The position numbers were made by a program, and so were the translations under genes. Under the pieces are notes generated by a model, which saw only the letters and a program-made list of their open reading frames with translations, had not been told where the DNA came from and did not search any database. Shown in pieces: positions 29,785-37,436 of a stretch of 64,000 nucleotides of DNA. Numbering within the stretch: position 1 is the first letter of the stretch; every line of letters begins with the position of its first letter. This stretch comes from Labrys okinawensis (GTDB lineage: Bacteria > Pseudomonadota > Alphaproteobacteria > Rhizobiales > Labraceae): contig NZ_PUEJ01000002.1 in the NCBI RefSeq assembly GCF_002982075.1, positions 186,001-250,000 of the forward strand. The letters are read 5' to 3'.

Positions 29785-30579
29785 ATGTTTCGGGGATTCG
29801 GCATATTTCGCGCGTCGACATGGGTCAACCTGACCAAATTCGCGATCGTCTTCATCGTCGCGATGAATCTGGCGCGTCTCGACCGCCTCACGGGCATCGC
29901 CGCCGGCCTTGCCCTCGCCGCCCTCGTGCTGGTCTGGCTGCTGACGCGGCTCGGTCTCCTGCCGGTCGGCGGGGACAGCGCGGAATGGCGGCGCCTGATC
30001 CGCCGCCACGACCAGGCCCTGACCAGGCGCTATCGCCAGCTCGTGCGCGTCAACGCCTATGGCGCCGAAGAATTCGACAAATGGCACGAGGAGCTGGTGC
30101 GCTTCCGCGCCTCCACCAAGCTTTCCCTGGACGAGAAGGATGTCGCCCGCTTCGATGCCCTGGCCACCCGCATGGTGGGCAAATGGGCGGCCGTGGAGCC
30201 CGATGCCCGCATTCCCGACGCCATGGAGGAGATCTCGCCGCAGGATTACGAGCATCTGTGCGCCGACCTTCTGCGCAAGGCCGGCTGGGAAGCGGAGGTC
30301 ACGGGGCAATCGGGCGATCAGGGCGTCGACATCCTGGCGCGGCGGGACGACCTCTCCGTCGCCCTGCAGTGCAAGCTCTATTTCGGCAATCCGGTCGGCA
30401 ACAAGGCCGTGCAGGAAGCCCATGCCGCCGCAGGCTTCGTCGACGCCGACTATGCCGTGGTGGTCTCCAACCGGGATTTCACCAATGCCGCCGAGCAGCT
30501 CGCCCGCAAGCTCGGCGTGCTTCTCGTCCACCACAGCGAGTTGCCGGATCTCGAGACCATGCTGCAGCCGGTACGGTGA
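29785..30579 (+). CDS. membrane-anchored Mrr-like restriction endonuclease
   Basis: 264 residues. Two predicted N-terminal membrane helices (about 13-30 and 37-57), a helical linker, then a PD-(D/E)xK Mrr_cat domain at about 150-258: SPQDYEHLCADLLRKAGWEAE, Asp182 in GVDILA and Gln195-Cys-Lys197 as the QxK motif. All three catalytic positions are present, so nuclease activity is plausible. Mrr-type enzymes cut modified DNA; membrane anchoring is seen in a subset and could target incoming DNA. No methylase or other defence gene is adjacent. Confidence 0.85.
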   Translation: MFRGFGIFRASTWVNLTKFAIVFIVAMNLARLDRLTGIAAGLALAALVLVWLLTRLGLLPVGGDSAEWRRLIRRHDQALTRRYRQLVRVNAYGAEEFDKWHEELVRFRASTKLSLDEKDVARFDALATRMVGKWAAVEPDARIPDAMEEISPQDYEHLCADLLRKAGWEAEVTGQSGDQGVDILARRDDLSVALQCKLYFGNPVGNKAVQEAHAAAGFVDADYAVVVSNRDFTNAAEQLARKLGVLLVHHSELPDLETMLQPVR

Positions 30580-30735
30580 GGCGCGACAAGCCTTCTCCCC
30601 TTGCGGGAGAAGGTGGCATTGCGAATGCAATGACGGATGAGGGGTGACGGCGACCACCCTCCATCGTTGCGTATCTCCCCTCACCCGCCCTTCGGGCACC
30701 TTCTCCCGCAAGGGGAGAAGGCTTGTCGCGCCTCA
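30577..30735. repeat. intergenic inverted repeat, type C, spanning stop to stop
   Basis: Arms GAGGCGCGACAAGCCTTCTC (from 30578) and its complement (to 30734) contain or touch the stop codons of both convergent genes. Inner hairpins CCCCTTGCGGGAG, CATTGCGAATGCAATG and GCCCTTCGGGC. Uninterrupted counterpart of the element at 23610-23768. Likely bidirectional terminator. Confidence 0.85.
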
Positions 30736-31710
30736 ATCCGGATAGCTCACCTGGAACTCGATCTGGCCGTAGTCCTGGAAGGTCCAGTGTCTCGCGGCCT
30801 GGCCGGGCCAGAGCAGGGTGACGGCGCCGGCGGCCGGACGGTAGCAGGCCGTGTAGACCGTGCCGAAGCCCTGCGCATAGCTGGTCGCCAGCAAGGGCGG
30901 GGTCAGGAAGGCTGCCGCCAGCCCGTTTCCGTCGAGCGTAGGATCCGCCAGAAGCTGTTCGAGGGATTCCGCCCGCTGGACGGTACGGGAGAGGCGGCCA
31001 TGCCTCGGCCATTCCACCCCGAGCTGGTGATTGGTGGTGAAGGCCTTGCCGGAGACGATCGCCGGCCGGTCCGGCGAGAGATAGACCGTTTCCCAGCGGC
31101 CCTGGCGGTCGAGCACGGTGACGTTGTAGGCCATGTGGCAGGGCACCGAGCGCAGCGCCTCCACAGCCTGATGCGTATCGGAGCAGACCTCCAGGAGATA
31201 GCGCACGATCATGGGCGCGCCGAAGCCCCGGCCCGCCACCGCGCGGCCGCCAAAGGTGAGCGAGACGACGAGGCCGGCATCGTTCATGCCGTCGGCGAGG
31301 CCGGACAGCCCGTCCACCATGCCCATCACGTCCCGGCTGCGCCAGCGCGAGCGCAGGAGCGTACCCTCGTTCAATTCCGGCGCCAGGTCGTAATTGCGCA
31401 CCAGGATGGGACCGTAGTCATCGACCAGCACGGCCTGGCTGCAATGGACGAGGTAGCGCGGCGGGGTCCAGAAACTCAGGAAACGGGCGACGTCCTCGTC
31501 CGATGGCACCGCCGCCACCAGTCTCGACCACAGCCCTTCCATTTCCGGCATGAAGCGGCGGACGGCTCGGGCGGCATCGACGAGGCTCGGCGCCTGCGCG
31601 CCGCCCCGTTCCAGAAACCATTGCCGCCATCCCGGCCAGCCGGCCTGGAACACCGCGTTCCAGGCCAGGCCGGGCTCCTGTTCCCGCAAGCTGCGGAAGC
31701 CTACGTTCAT
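30733..31710 (-). CDS. C45 family autoproteolytic acyltransferase/hydrolase
   Basis: 325 residues with the Ntn-hydrolase core of the acyl-CoA:6-aminopenicillanate acyltransferase (peptidase C45) family. Cys90 (VHCSQAVLV) would become the N-terminal nucleophile after self-cleavage, followed by the ILVRNYDLAPEL strand (Arg105-Asn-Tyr-Asp108) and NVTVLDRQGR / TTNHQLG segments. No signal peptide. Such enzymes hydrolyse or transfer acyl groups on amides. The ATP-grasp ligase gene lies upstream on the same strand, which makes an amide-forming and amide-cleaving pair. True substrate unknown. Confidence 0.82.
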   Translation of the reverse strand: MNVGFRSLREQEPGLAWNAVFQAGWPGWRQWFLERGGAQAPSLVDAARAVRRFMPEMEGLWSRLVAAVPSDEDVARFLSFWTPPRYLVHCSQAVLVDDYGPILVRNYDLAPELNEGTLLRSRWRSRDVMGMVDGLSGLADGMNDAGLVVSLTFGGRAVAGRGFGAPMIVRYLLEVCSDTHQAVEALRSVPCHMAYNVTVLDRQGRWETVYLSPDRPAIVSGKAFTTNHQLGVEWPRHGRLSRTVQRAESLEQLLADPTLDGNGLAAAFLTPPLLATSYAQGFGTVYTACYRPAAGAVTLLWPGQAARHWTFQDYGQIEFQVSYPD

Positions 31711-31775
31711 TTCTTTCCACTCATGCCGTCAGAGCCTGATTCGAAACTCGCGGCGCAATTATCGACAGCGCGGAT

Positions 31776-31868
31776 CTTGTCATTGCCGGACTTGACCCGG
31801 CAATCCAGCCCTGGGTCCGACCGCACGCAGTGCCTCTGGATAGCCGGGTCGAGCCCTGCTACGACAAA
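31776..31868. repeat. intergenic inverted repeat, type E
   Basis: CATTGCCGGACTTGACCCGG and the partner CTGGATAGCCGGGTCGAG-like arm; second copy of the element at 17318-17411. It separates the ATP-grasp and C45 genes. Confidence 0.78.
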
Positions 31869-31903
31869 GCTCGAGGTGCTTACGTTTCTTTCGGTCAAAC
31901 CCA

Positions 31904-33355
31904 TTAGATCCACTTGGCCGAGGCCATGTCCACCGGCGGCACGATAGCGGTCATGGCGGACAGCGGCACCGACTCGAATTGCGCCTTGATGCCGGCGTTC
32001 CATTTCTTGGCACGCGCCAGCAATTCGCGGCTGTCCGATTGCATCCGGCCTCGCGCCAGCAGACAGCCCATATCGGCGCCATGGTAGCAATATTCTCCCA
32101 CGCCGTACACGCGCATGTAGAAGGCCTCGTTCTCGTCCCCGACGCTGGTGAGATCGAGGGCGGAGCGCTGATAGGCGATCTCGCCGCGGTCATTCATGCG
32201 CCAGATGCCCGATTGCGGTACGCGCGTGAGCATTTCCACCTTGTCCTCGGTCTGCTTGAGGATGAGCTGGGTCCAGTGGTCATATTCCTTCCAGCGGTTC
32301 TGCACCGCCTCGACGTCGAGGTCGTAATCGACGTCGAGGAATTCGAGCAGATGGAACAGGAAGAGCGGGCAGCCGCCATAGATGGTGGTGATCAGATTGG
32401 TCGGCGGCGAGGCGCCGGAAACGCGCGGATTGAGCTCACCCAGATAGACCTCATGCGTGTCGGTATCGAGCAGGAAGTCGCAGCAGAACACGCCGCGATA
32501 GCCCTCGGCATAGAGCCGGTCGCCGAGTTTGCGGGCCATTTCGCGCACCCGGTCCGGGGCATCGCCCGGCAGGATGGTGGGCGAGACGTCGTTGCCGCAC
32601 CAGCCGCCCTTATAGGGCGTGATTTCGGCAAAGCCGGTGATGTCGGTCATGACGGGGCCGACCAGCGTGCCGTGGCGCGTGCAGCAGCCCTCGATGGTGC
32701 CGGGAAGGTGATTGATGCGCTTCATCACCTTCAGTTCCTGGCCGATGATCTTGGCGGCGTATTTGTCCCAGTCCGCCTGGCTCTTGACGAAGAAGGTGGT
32801 GCGCCCGCTGTCGCCATAGGGCGTCTGCACCACGAGGTCGCTGCCGAGCCCCGCCGCGGCCGCCAGGGCGCCGAGCTCCTCATAGCTGCCGGCAAAACCC
32901 ATGGTGTTTGGGGCGCTGGCCACCCCAGCCTCGTTGCCCAGCCGCGTCGTCTCGATCTTGGAATCGAGGCGGGTGCGCAAAGCGGCCTTGGGCAGGGCGA
33001 CGTCGACCCCGGCCTCGGCGCAGAGCTCCTCGGTCTCCTCGTCAAACATCACGAAGATCGCCTTGCCCCGCGGCTTCTTGCGGATGCGGGCCCGGAAGGC
33101 GGGATGGGCCACCAGGTAATTGGCGACGTCCTCCATCGACTTGAACTCGACCGGCCCGGTGCGCGGCGGCACGAAGACGCGCGGATGCCTGCCGTCGAAA
33201 ATGTCGAAATAATTGATGAATTCCAGCCCGCCCACCCACTCGTCGAGCCCGAGCAGGTTGAAGGGTGTCGGCGTGACGACATAGATCGGCGTCTCGTTCA
33301 TGCGCAGGAAACGATAGATATCGCTCAGGCTGCGCAGCTTCTCGCGTCCGCTCAT
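31904..33355 (-). CDS. ATP-grasp ligase (annotated elsewhere as biotin carboxylase-like)
   Basis: 483 residues. ATP-grasp fold: pre-domain with TPTPFNLLGLDEW, the central lid region (LVVQTPYGDSGRTTFFVKS) and the metal-binding core YRGVFCCDFLLDTDTHEVYLGELNPRVSG, where the Glu/Asn pair of GELNPR is intact. No biotinyl or carboxyltransferase domain is attached. This type forms carboxylate-amine or carboxylate-thiol bonds with ATP; nothing shows biotin use. ATG 33355 (MSGREKL) is chosen at the first conserved segment. It is followed on the same strand by the C45 acyltransferase gene. Confidence 0.8.
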   Translation of the reverse strand: MSGREKLRSLSDIYRFLRMNETPIYVVTPTPFNLLGLDEWVGGLEFINYFDIFDGRHPRVFVPPRTGPVEFKSMEDVANYLVAHPAFRARIRKKPRGKAIFVMFDEETEELCAEAGVDVALPKAALRTRLDSKIETTRLGNEAGVASAPNTMGFAGSYEELGALAAAAGLGSDLVVQTPYGDSGRTTFFVKSQADWDKYAAKIIGQELKVMKRINHLPGTIEGCCTRHGTLVGPVMTDITGFAEITPYKGGWCGNDVSPTILPGDAPDRVREMARKLGDRLYAEGYRGVFCCDFLLDTDTHEVYLGELNPRVSGASPPTNLITTIYGGCPLFLFHLLEFLDVDYDLDVEAVQNRWKEYDHWTQLILKQTEDKVEMLTRVPQSGIWRMNDRGEIAYQRSALDLTSVGDENEAFYMRVYGVGEYCYHGADMGCLLARGRMQSDSRELLARAKKWNAGIKAQFESVPLSAMTAIVPPVDMASAKWI

Positions 33356-33738
33356 GGTGGGGATCCCATTCTCTGCAGGGTTTGTCGTTGTGGCAGGGGC
33401 CTGTTGGGCCGAAGAGGCGAAGCGCGGGGCTCGAAGAGCGCACCATCGTCCCATGCGATAATGGCGAAGGAAAACCGGCGGGATGCCGGAAGGGCGCCTG
33501 TCTCAGGTGCCGTCGTCGCGCTCCGAACGGCCGCAACATGCGTGCGGCGGCTCAACCAGGCGACAACAGGCTCACCAGCCGGCATGAGGCTCCCTTCTAT
33601 GGGGCGACGTCCTCTGTGCCAAATTTCTGACACACTTCCGGCAGGCCGGCAACCGGGCCGAAATGGGGATGAAGCAATCGTCTTTCATCCTGGCTGCGAG
33701 GCCGTGGTGGTTATATCGCGTCTCTCGGCTGCCCGCGC
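33356..33738. other. 383-base gap between AraC regulator and ATP-grasp genes
   Basis: No ORF with coding character. Holds an imperfect dyad TGTGCCAAATTTCTGACACA at about 33615-33634, a candidate regulator site for the downstream ATP-grasp gene. Nothing else recognised. Confidence 0.4.
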
Positions 33739-34734
33739 TCACGCCCTCGCGTGCGGCCCTTCCGCCCGCAAAGCCCCCGGCGGCATGCCCGTCACACGCT
33801 TGAAAGCGCGGCTGAAGGCAGCCTGCGAGGCATAGCCGAGGCGCTGGGCGGCGGTGTCGATCGACATGCGGTCACGCCCGATCCATTCGGCCGCCAGGCG
33901 CATGCGCAGCTCGGTGACATAGCGCAGCGGGGTCTGGCCGGTCACCGCCAGGAAGCGCTCGGCGAAGACCGAGCGCGAGGCCCCCATTTCCTGCGCAAGC
34001 TCCGCCACCGTCCAGTCCCGGCCGGGATCGCGGTGCATGGCGCCGATGGCGCGGCTCAGGCGCGGATCGCGCAGCGCATCAAGCCAGCCGCCGACCTCGC
34101 CGCAGCCGCATTCCACCCAGCCGCGCACGATCGAGGCCGAGACCACGTCGGCCAGCCGCGCCAGGATGCCCGCCGAGCCGACGCGCTCGGTCAGCACCTC
34201 GCGCTCCATCGCCCGCAGCATCGGCTCGATCTCGGGCTGACGTTCCAGGAGCGTGCCGACCAGCATCACCTCGGGCATCTGGGCGACCAGCGGACGCATG
34301 CCGCCGAGATCGAACTCCATGCAGCCGCTGAAGACATGGGCATGCTTGGTCGGGCAGGTCTCCTCGACGCAGGCCGAGACCGCGCTGACGCTCTTGCAGA
34401 GCGGAACCGCCTCATAGGCGCCGACATCCTGGCTCGGCAGGTCCGGCGCCGAAACGAGATCGTGCTCCCCGCCGCGCGGCAGCAATACGGCATCGCCCGG
34501 TCCGAGGCTGTGCACCGCCCCGGCCGCCATGCGCAGATAGACCGTGCCGCAGGCGACGAAATGGAACTGGGCCCGCCCTTCGGCCGTGCCGAAACGGACG
34601 CCGAACGGCGGCGCGGCATGCAGCCGCCGATATTGCACGCCGTTGAGCCGCATCCCGAGGAGCAGCTCGCTCATCAGGTCGGCTGGCGGGTTATCGCGGC
34701 GTGTACGCTCACGTCCGGACGAATGGTATAGCAT
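33739..34734 (-). CDS. AraC family transcriptional regulator (cupin_6 type)
   Basis: 331 residues: N-terminal AraC-binding-like cupin (about 22-205, with VYLRMAAGAVHSLGPGDAVLLPRGGEHD-type strands) and a C-terminal double HTH at about 235-325 ending in FSRAFKRVTGMPPGALR. This subgroup commonly regulates a divergent efflux gene, here the MFS transporter 179 bases away. ATG 34674 (MSELLLG) is an alternative start. Confidence 0.9.
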   Translation of the reverse strand: MLYHSSGRERTRRDNPPADLMSELLLGMRLNGVQYRRLHAAPPFGVRFGTAEGRAQFHFVACGTVYLRMAAGAVHSLGPGDAVLLPRGGEHDLVSAPDLPSQDVGAYEAVPLCKSVSAVSACVEETCPTKHAHVFSGCMEFDLGGMRPLVAQMPEVMLVGTLLERQPEIEPMLRAMEREVLTERVGSAGILARLADVVSASIVRGWVECGCGEVGGWLDALRDPRLSRAIGAMHRDPGRDWTVAELAQEMGASRSVFAERFLAVTGQTPLRYVTELRMRLAAEWIGRDRMSIDTAAQRLGYASQAAFSRAFKRVTGMPPGALRAEGPHARA

Positions 34735-34790
34735 TCCGGATTTGATGACATGGATCGTCCGAAATGTCCACCCTATGTTGCTGCAACGCA

Positions 34791-34891
34791 ATAGCGTTTT
34801 GCGATTTGGCGGGACGCCAAGAATCGCAAAACGCGTCAAACCAAAGAACTGGAGCAAATCAGCGTTTCGCCTAAACGCGTTTTGCTCCAGA
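34791..34891. repeat. intergenic inverted repeat, type F (GCGTTTTGCGAT / AGAGCAAA)
   Basis: Two hairpins in a row: TAGCGTTTTGCGATT...AATCGCAAAACGC and CTGGAGCAAATCAGCGTTT...AAACGCGTTTTGCTCCAG. Copies at 38939-39039 and 50262-50365. It occupies the divergent promoter region of the AraC and MFS genes. Confidence 0.85.
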
Positions 34892-34912
34892 TCAATTCGA
34901 CAGGACAGACAG

Positions 34913-36181
34913 ATGAGCGAAGCGTTGCAGAGCGCCTCGTCGCTTGAGGCGATCGAGGCCGATCGCGGCCCGCACCGGGCCTACAAGGACGACATCCCCA
35001 CCGCAGCCGCGCCGGGCTCGCAGAACGCCTTATGGGGCGCCGTGGTCTCCATGATGCTCGGCGTTTTCGGCCTGGTGACGGCCGAGTTTCTGCCGGCCAG
35101 CCTGCTGACGCCGATGGCGCGCGATCTCGGCGTAACCGAAGGCGTGGCCGGCCAGGCCGTTACCGCCACCGCCACCGTGGCGCTGATCACCAGCCTGCTC
35201 GTGGCAACGGTGACCCGGCGCATCGACCGCCGTCTCGTGCTGCTGGCCTTCTCGATCCTGCTGGTTGCTTCCAACCTGCTGGTCGCCTCCGCTTCAAGCC
35301 TGCCGGCCCTGATCGCCGGACGGGTGCTGCTCGGCATCGCCCTCGGCGGCTTCTGGACCATGTCGGCGGCAACGGTGATGCGCCTGGTGCCGGAGGCACT
35401 GGTACCGCGCGCCCTGTCGATCCTGTTCAGCGGCGTCTCGGCGGCGACGGTGTTCGCCGCCCCCGTCGGCAGCTATGTCGGCGACATCGCCGGCTGGCGG
35501 GCTGTCTTTCTCATGGCGGCCGGTCTCGGCCTTCTCGCTTTGGTGGTGCAATTCGCCACCCTGCCGCGCCTGGAACCGCGCGGGCATGCCCGCCTGCGCA
35601 CGCTGTGGGAGGTGCTGATGCGGCCGCAGATCGGCCTCGGCATGGTGGCGGTCACCCTGGTGTTCACCGGCCACTTCGCCTTCTTCACCTATATCCGGCC
35701 CTTCCTGGAGACGGTGACGGGGGTCGGCGTGAGCACCATGTCGGCCATCCTGCTGGGCTTCGGCATCGCCAATTTCCTCGGGACCTTCCTCGGCGGCTTC
35801 CTGCTTGAGCGCAGCCTCAGGCTGACCCTGGCCGCCATGCCTCTGGCAATGGGCGTGCTCGGCCTGGTGCTTGCCGGCCTCGGCAGCGCGCCAGTGGCCG
35901 ATGCCGTGCTGATCGCCCTGTGGGGCCTCGCCTTCGGTGCCGTGCCGGTGGCCTGGACGGCCTGGATCACCCGCGCCGTGCCGGACGAAACCGAAAGCGG
36001 CACGGCCCTGATCGTGGCGGTAATCCAGCTAGCCATCGCCCTCGGCGCCGCCGGCGGCGGCACGATCTTCGACGTCAGCGGAGCGGGCGGCGTGTTCGTC
36101 GGGGCAGGCCTGGTTCTCCTGTTGGCGGTCCTGCTCATTCTCGCCGGCGTGGGCTCGCGCCTGGTAACGGCGGCGGCGTAG
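34913..36181 (+). CDS. MFS transporter (AraJ/NepI-like efflux permease)
   Basis: 422 residues, 12 membrane helices, soluble N-terminal extension of about 40 residues. The A-type motif after helix 2 (VTRRIDRRLVLL) and RVLLGIALGGFWTMSAATVMRLVP-like helix 4-5 region match drug- or sugar-efflux permeases of the DHA1 family. Likely proton-coupled export of a small molecule. Divergent AraC regulator is the presumed controller. Confidence 0.92.
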   Translation: MSEALQSASSLEAIEADRGPHRAYKDDIPTAAAPGSQNALWGAVVSMMLGVFGLVTAEFLPASLLTPMARDLGVTEGVAGQAVTATATVALITSLLVATVTRRIDRRLVLLAFSILLVASNLLVASASSLPALIAGRVLLGIALGGFWTMSAATVMRLVPEALVPRALSILFSGVSAATVFAAPVGSYVGDIAGWRAVFLMAAGLGLLALVVQFATLPRLEPRGHARLRTLWEVLMRPQIGLGMVAVTLVFTGHFAFFTYIRPFLETVTGVGVSTMSAILLGFGIANFLGTFLGGFLLERSLRLTLAAMPLAMGVLGLVLAGLGSAPVADAVLIALWGLAFGAVPVAWTAWITRAVPDETESGTALIVAVIQLAIALGAAGGGTIFDVSGAGGVFVGAGLVLLLAVLLILAGVGSRLVTAAA

Positions 36182-36191
36182 AACATCGTAT

Positions 36192-36240
36192 CATCCCGGA
36201 CCTGCGAAGCGGCACTCCGTGCCGCCTCGCGTCCGGGATG
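36192..36240. terminator. hairpin between convergent MFS and citrate-synthase genes
   Basis: CATCCCGGAC (36192-36201) pairs with GTCCGGGATG (36231-36240), with an inner GCGGCAC/GTGCCGC stem. It is symmetric and lies between two convergent stop codons, suiting a bidirectional terminator. No T-run. Confidence 0.55.
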
Positions 36241-36247
36241 ACGTGCG

Positions 36248-37339
36248 TCAGGCCGCCTGATCCGGCCGGGGGCCGACATAGCGGGACTGCGGGCGGATCA
36301 GCCGGCCATAGAGCACCTGCTCGCGGGCATGGCCGATCCACCCCGCCACACGCCCGGTGGCGAAGACGCTGGTGAAGCTCTCGCGGGGGAAGCCGAGGGC
36401 TTCGAGCAGCAATGCCGTATAGAATTCCACATTGATCTGCAGCGACCGGTCCGGCTTGCGGCGGGCCAGAATGCTGGTTGCCGCCGCCTCCACATGCTCG
36501 GCCAAGGCCAGGCGGCTCCTGTCGTTAGTGCCGGGCCCGAACAACGCCGCAACGGCCCGCTTGAGCGCCTCGGCCCGCGGATCGCGCACGCGGTAGACAC
36601 GATGGCCGAAGCCCATCAGCCTGTCGCCGCGGTCGAGAGCCGCTTCCAGCCAGGCCTCGGCCGTCTGCGCCGCGGCGATGCCGTCGAGCATGTCGAGCAC
36701 CGGGCCCGGCGCACCGCCATGCAAAGGCCCCTTCAGGGCACTGAGTGCCGCCAGCACCGCCGAGGTCAGGCCGGCCTGTGTCGAAGCGACGACCCGAGCG
36801 GTGAAAGTCGAGGCATTGAGGCCGTGGTCGCTGACCGTGACCAGATAGGTATCGAGGGCGGCGGCGGCCTCCCAGCGGGGCACCGTCCCGTGCAGCATGC
36901 GCAGCATGTCGGCGGCATGGCCGAGCGTCGGATCCGGCGCGATCGCCGCCTCGCCCCGACGCTGCCGGATGATGGCCGGGGTCAGTATGGCGGGCGCGGC
37001 GATCAGCCGAAGCGCCACGTCAAGGTCCTCGCCGTCCCCCAGCCGGGCCATGGCGGCGCGCAGCGCATCGGTGGCAGGCAGCTTCCTATCCGGCGCTCCC
37101 CCGGCGACGAGCATTTCGAACACGTCGCGGCGGGCCATGCCAAGGCGGGACGCCAGTGCCGCCGGGCCGGGCAGATCCTGGAAGAAGCCGTCCAGCAGGA
37201 TGGCGACCAGGTCCTCATAGCCGACATGCCCGGCCAGATCGTCGAGCGAATGACCGCGAATGACGAGCCGGCCGGCAAGGCCGTCCACGTCGGACATCAC
37301 GGTTTCCGTGGCAATGACATCATCCAATCCATTGTTCAT
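36248..37339 (-). CDS. citrate synthase / methylcitrate synthase family protein
   Basis: 363 residues, short (type I-like) citrate-synthase fold. His207 (GPLHGGAPG) and His246 (GFGHRVY) match the two catalytic histidines, but the third catalytic position, normally Asp in NVDF, is Glu305 (INVEFYTALLL). AAGGAG lies seven bases before ATG 37339. A second citrate-synthase-family gene is divergent 97 bases away; together they suggest a regulated accessory pathway rather than the housekeeping enzyme. Condensation with propionyl-CoA or another acyl-CoA is possible. Confidence 0.88.
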   Translation of the reverse strand: MNNGLDDVIATETVMSDVDGLAGRLVIRGHSLDDLAGHVGYEDLVAILLDGFFQDLPGPAALASRLGMARRDVFEMLVAGGAPDRKLPATDALRAAMARLGDGEDLDVALRLIAAPAILTPAIIRQRRGEAAIAPDPTLGHAADMLRMLHGTVPRWEAAAALDTYLVTVSDHGLNASTFTARVVASTQAGLTSAVLAALSALKGPLHGGAPGPVLDMLDGIAAAQTAEAWLEAALDRGDRLMGFGHRVYRVRDPRAEALKRAVAALFGPGTNDRSRLALAEHVEAAATSILARRKPDRSLQINVEFYTALLLEALGFPRESFTSVFATGRVAGWIGHAREQVLYGRLIRPQSRYVGPRPDQAA

Positions 37340-37385
37340 CGCAATCTCCTTATCAAAGTTGCGACAAGCATTTGGGCGCTTTAGC

Positions 37386-37397
37386 ATTGACGTCAAT
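37386..37397. promoter_or_regulatory. 12-base palindrome between the divergent citrate-synthase genes
   Basis: ATTGACGTCAAT is a perfect palindrome, with a further GTCAATG half-site at 37411-37417. Centrally placed in the 97-base divergent region, it is a candidate operator. Confidence 0.55.
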
Positions 37398-37436
37398 CTT
37401 GATCAAAATCGTCAATGTATCTGCCCGGTTGCGCCG

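Noticed and set aside
31904..33355. Calling the ATP-grasp gene a true biotin carboxylase
   Set aside because: No biotin-carboxyl-carrier domain, no carboxyltransferase partner, and the lid and core differ from AccC; only the ATP-grasp fold is supported.
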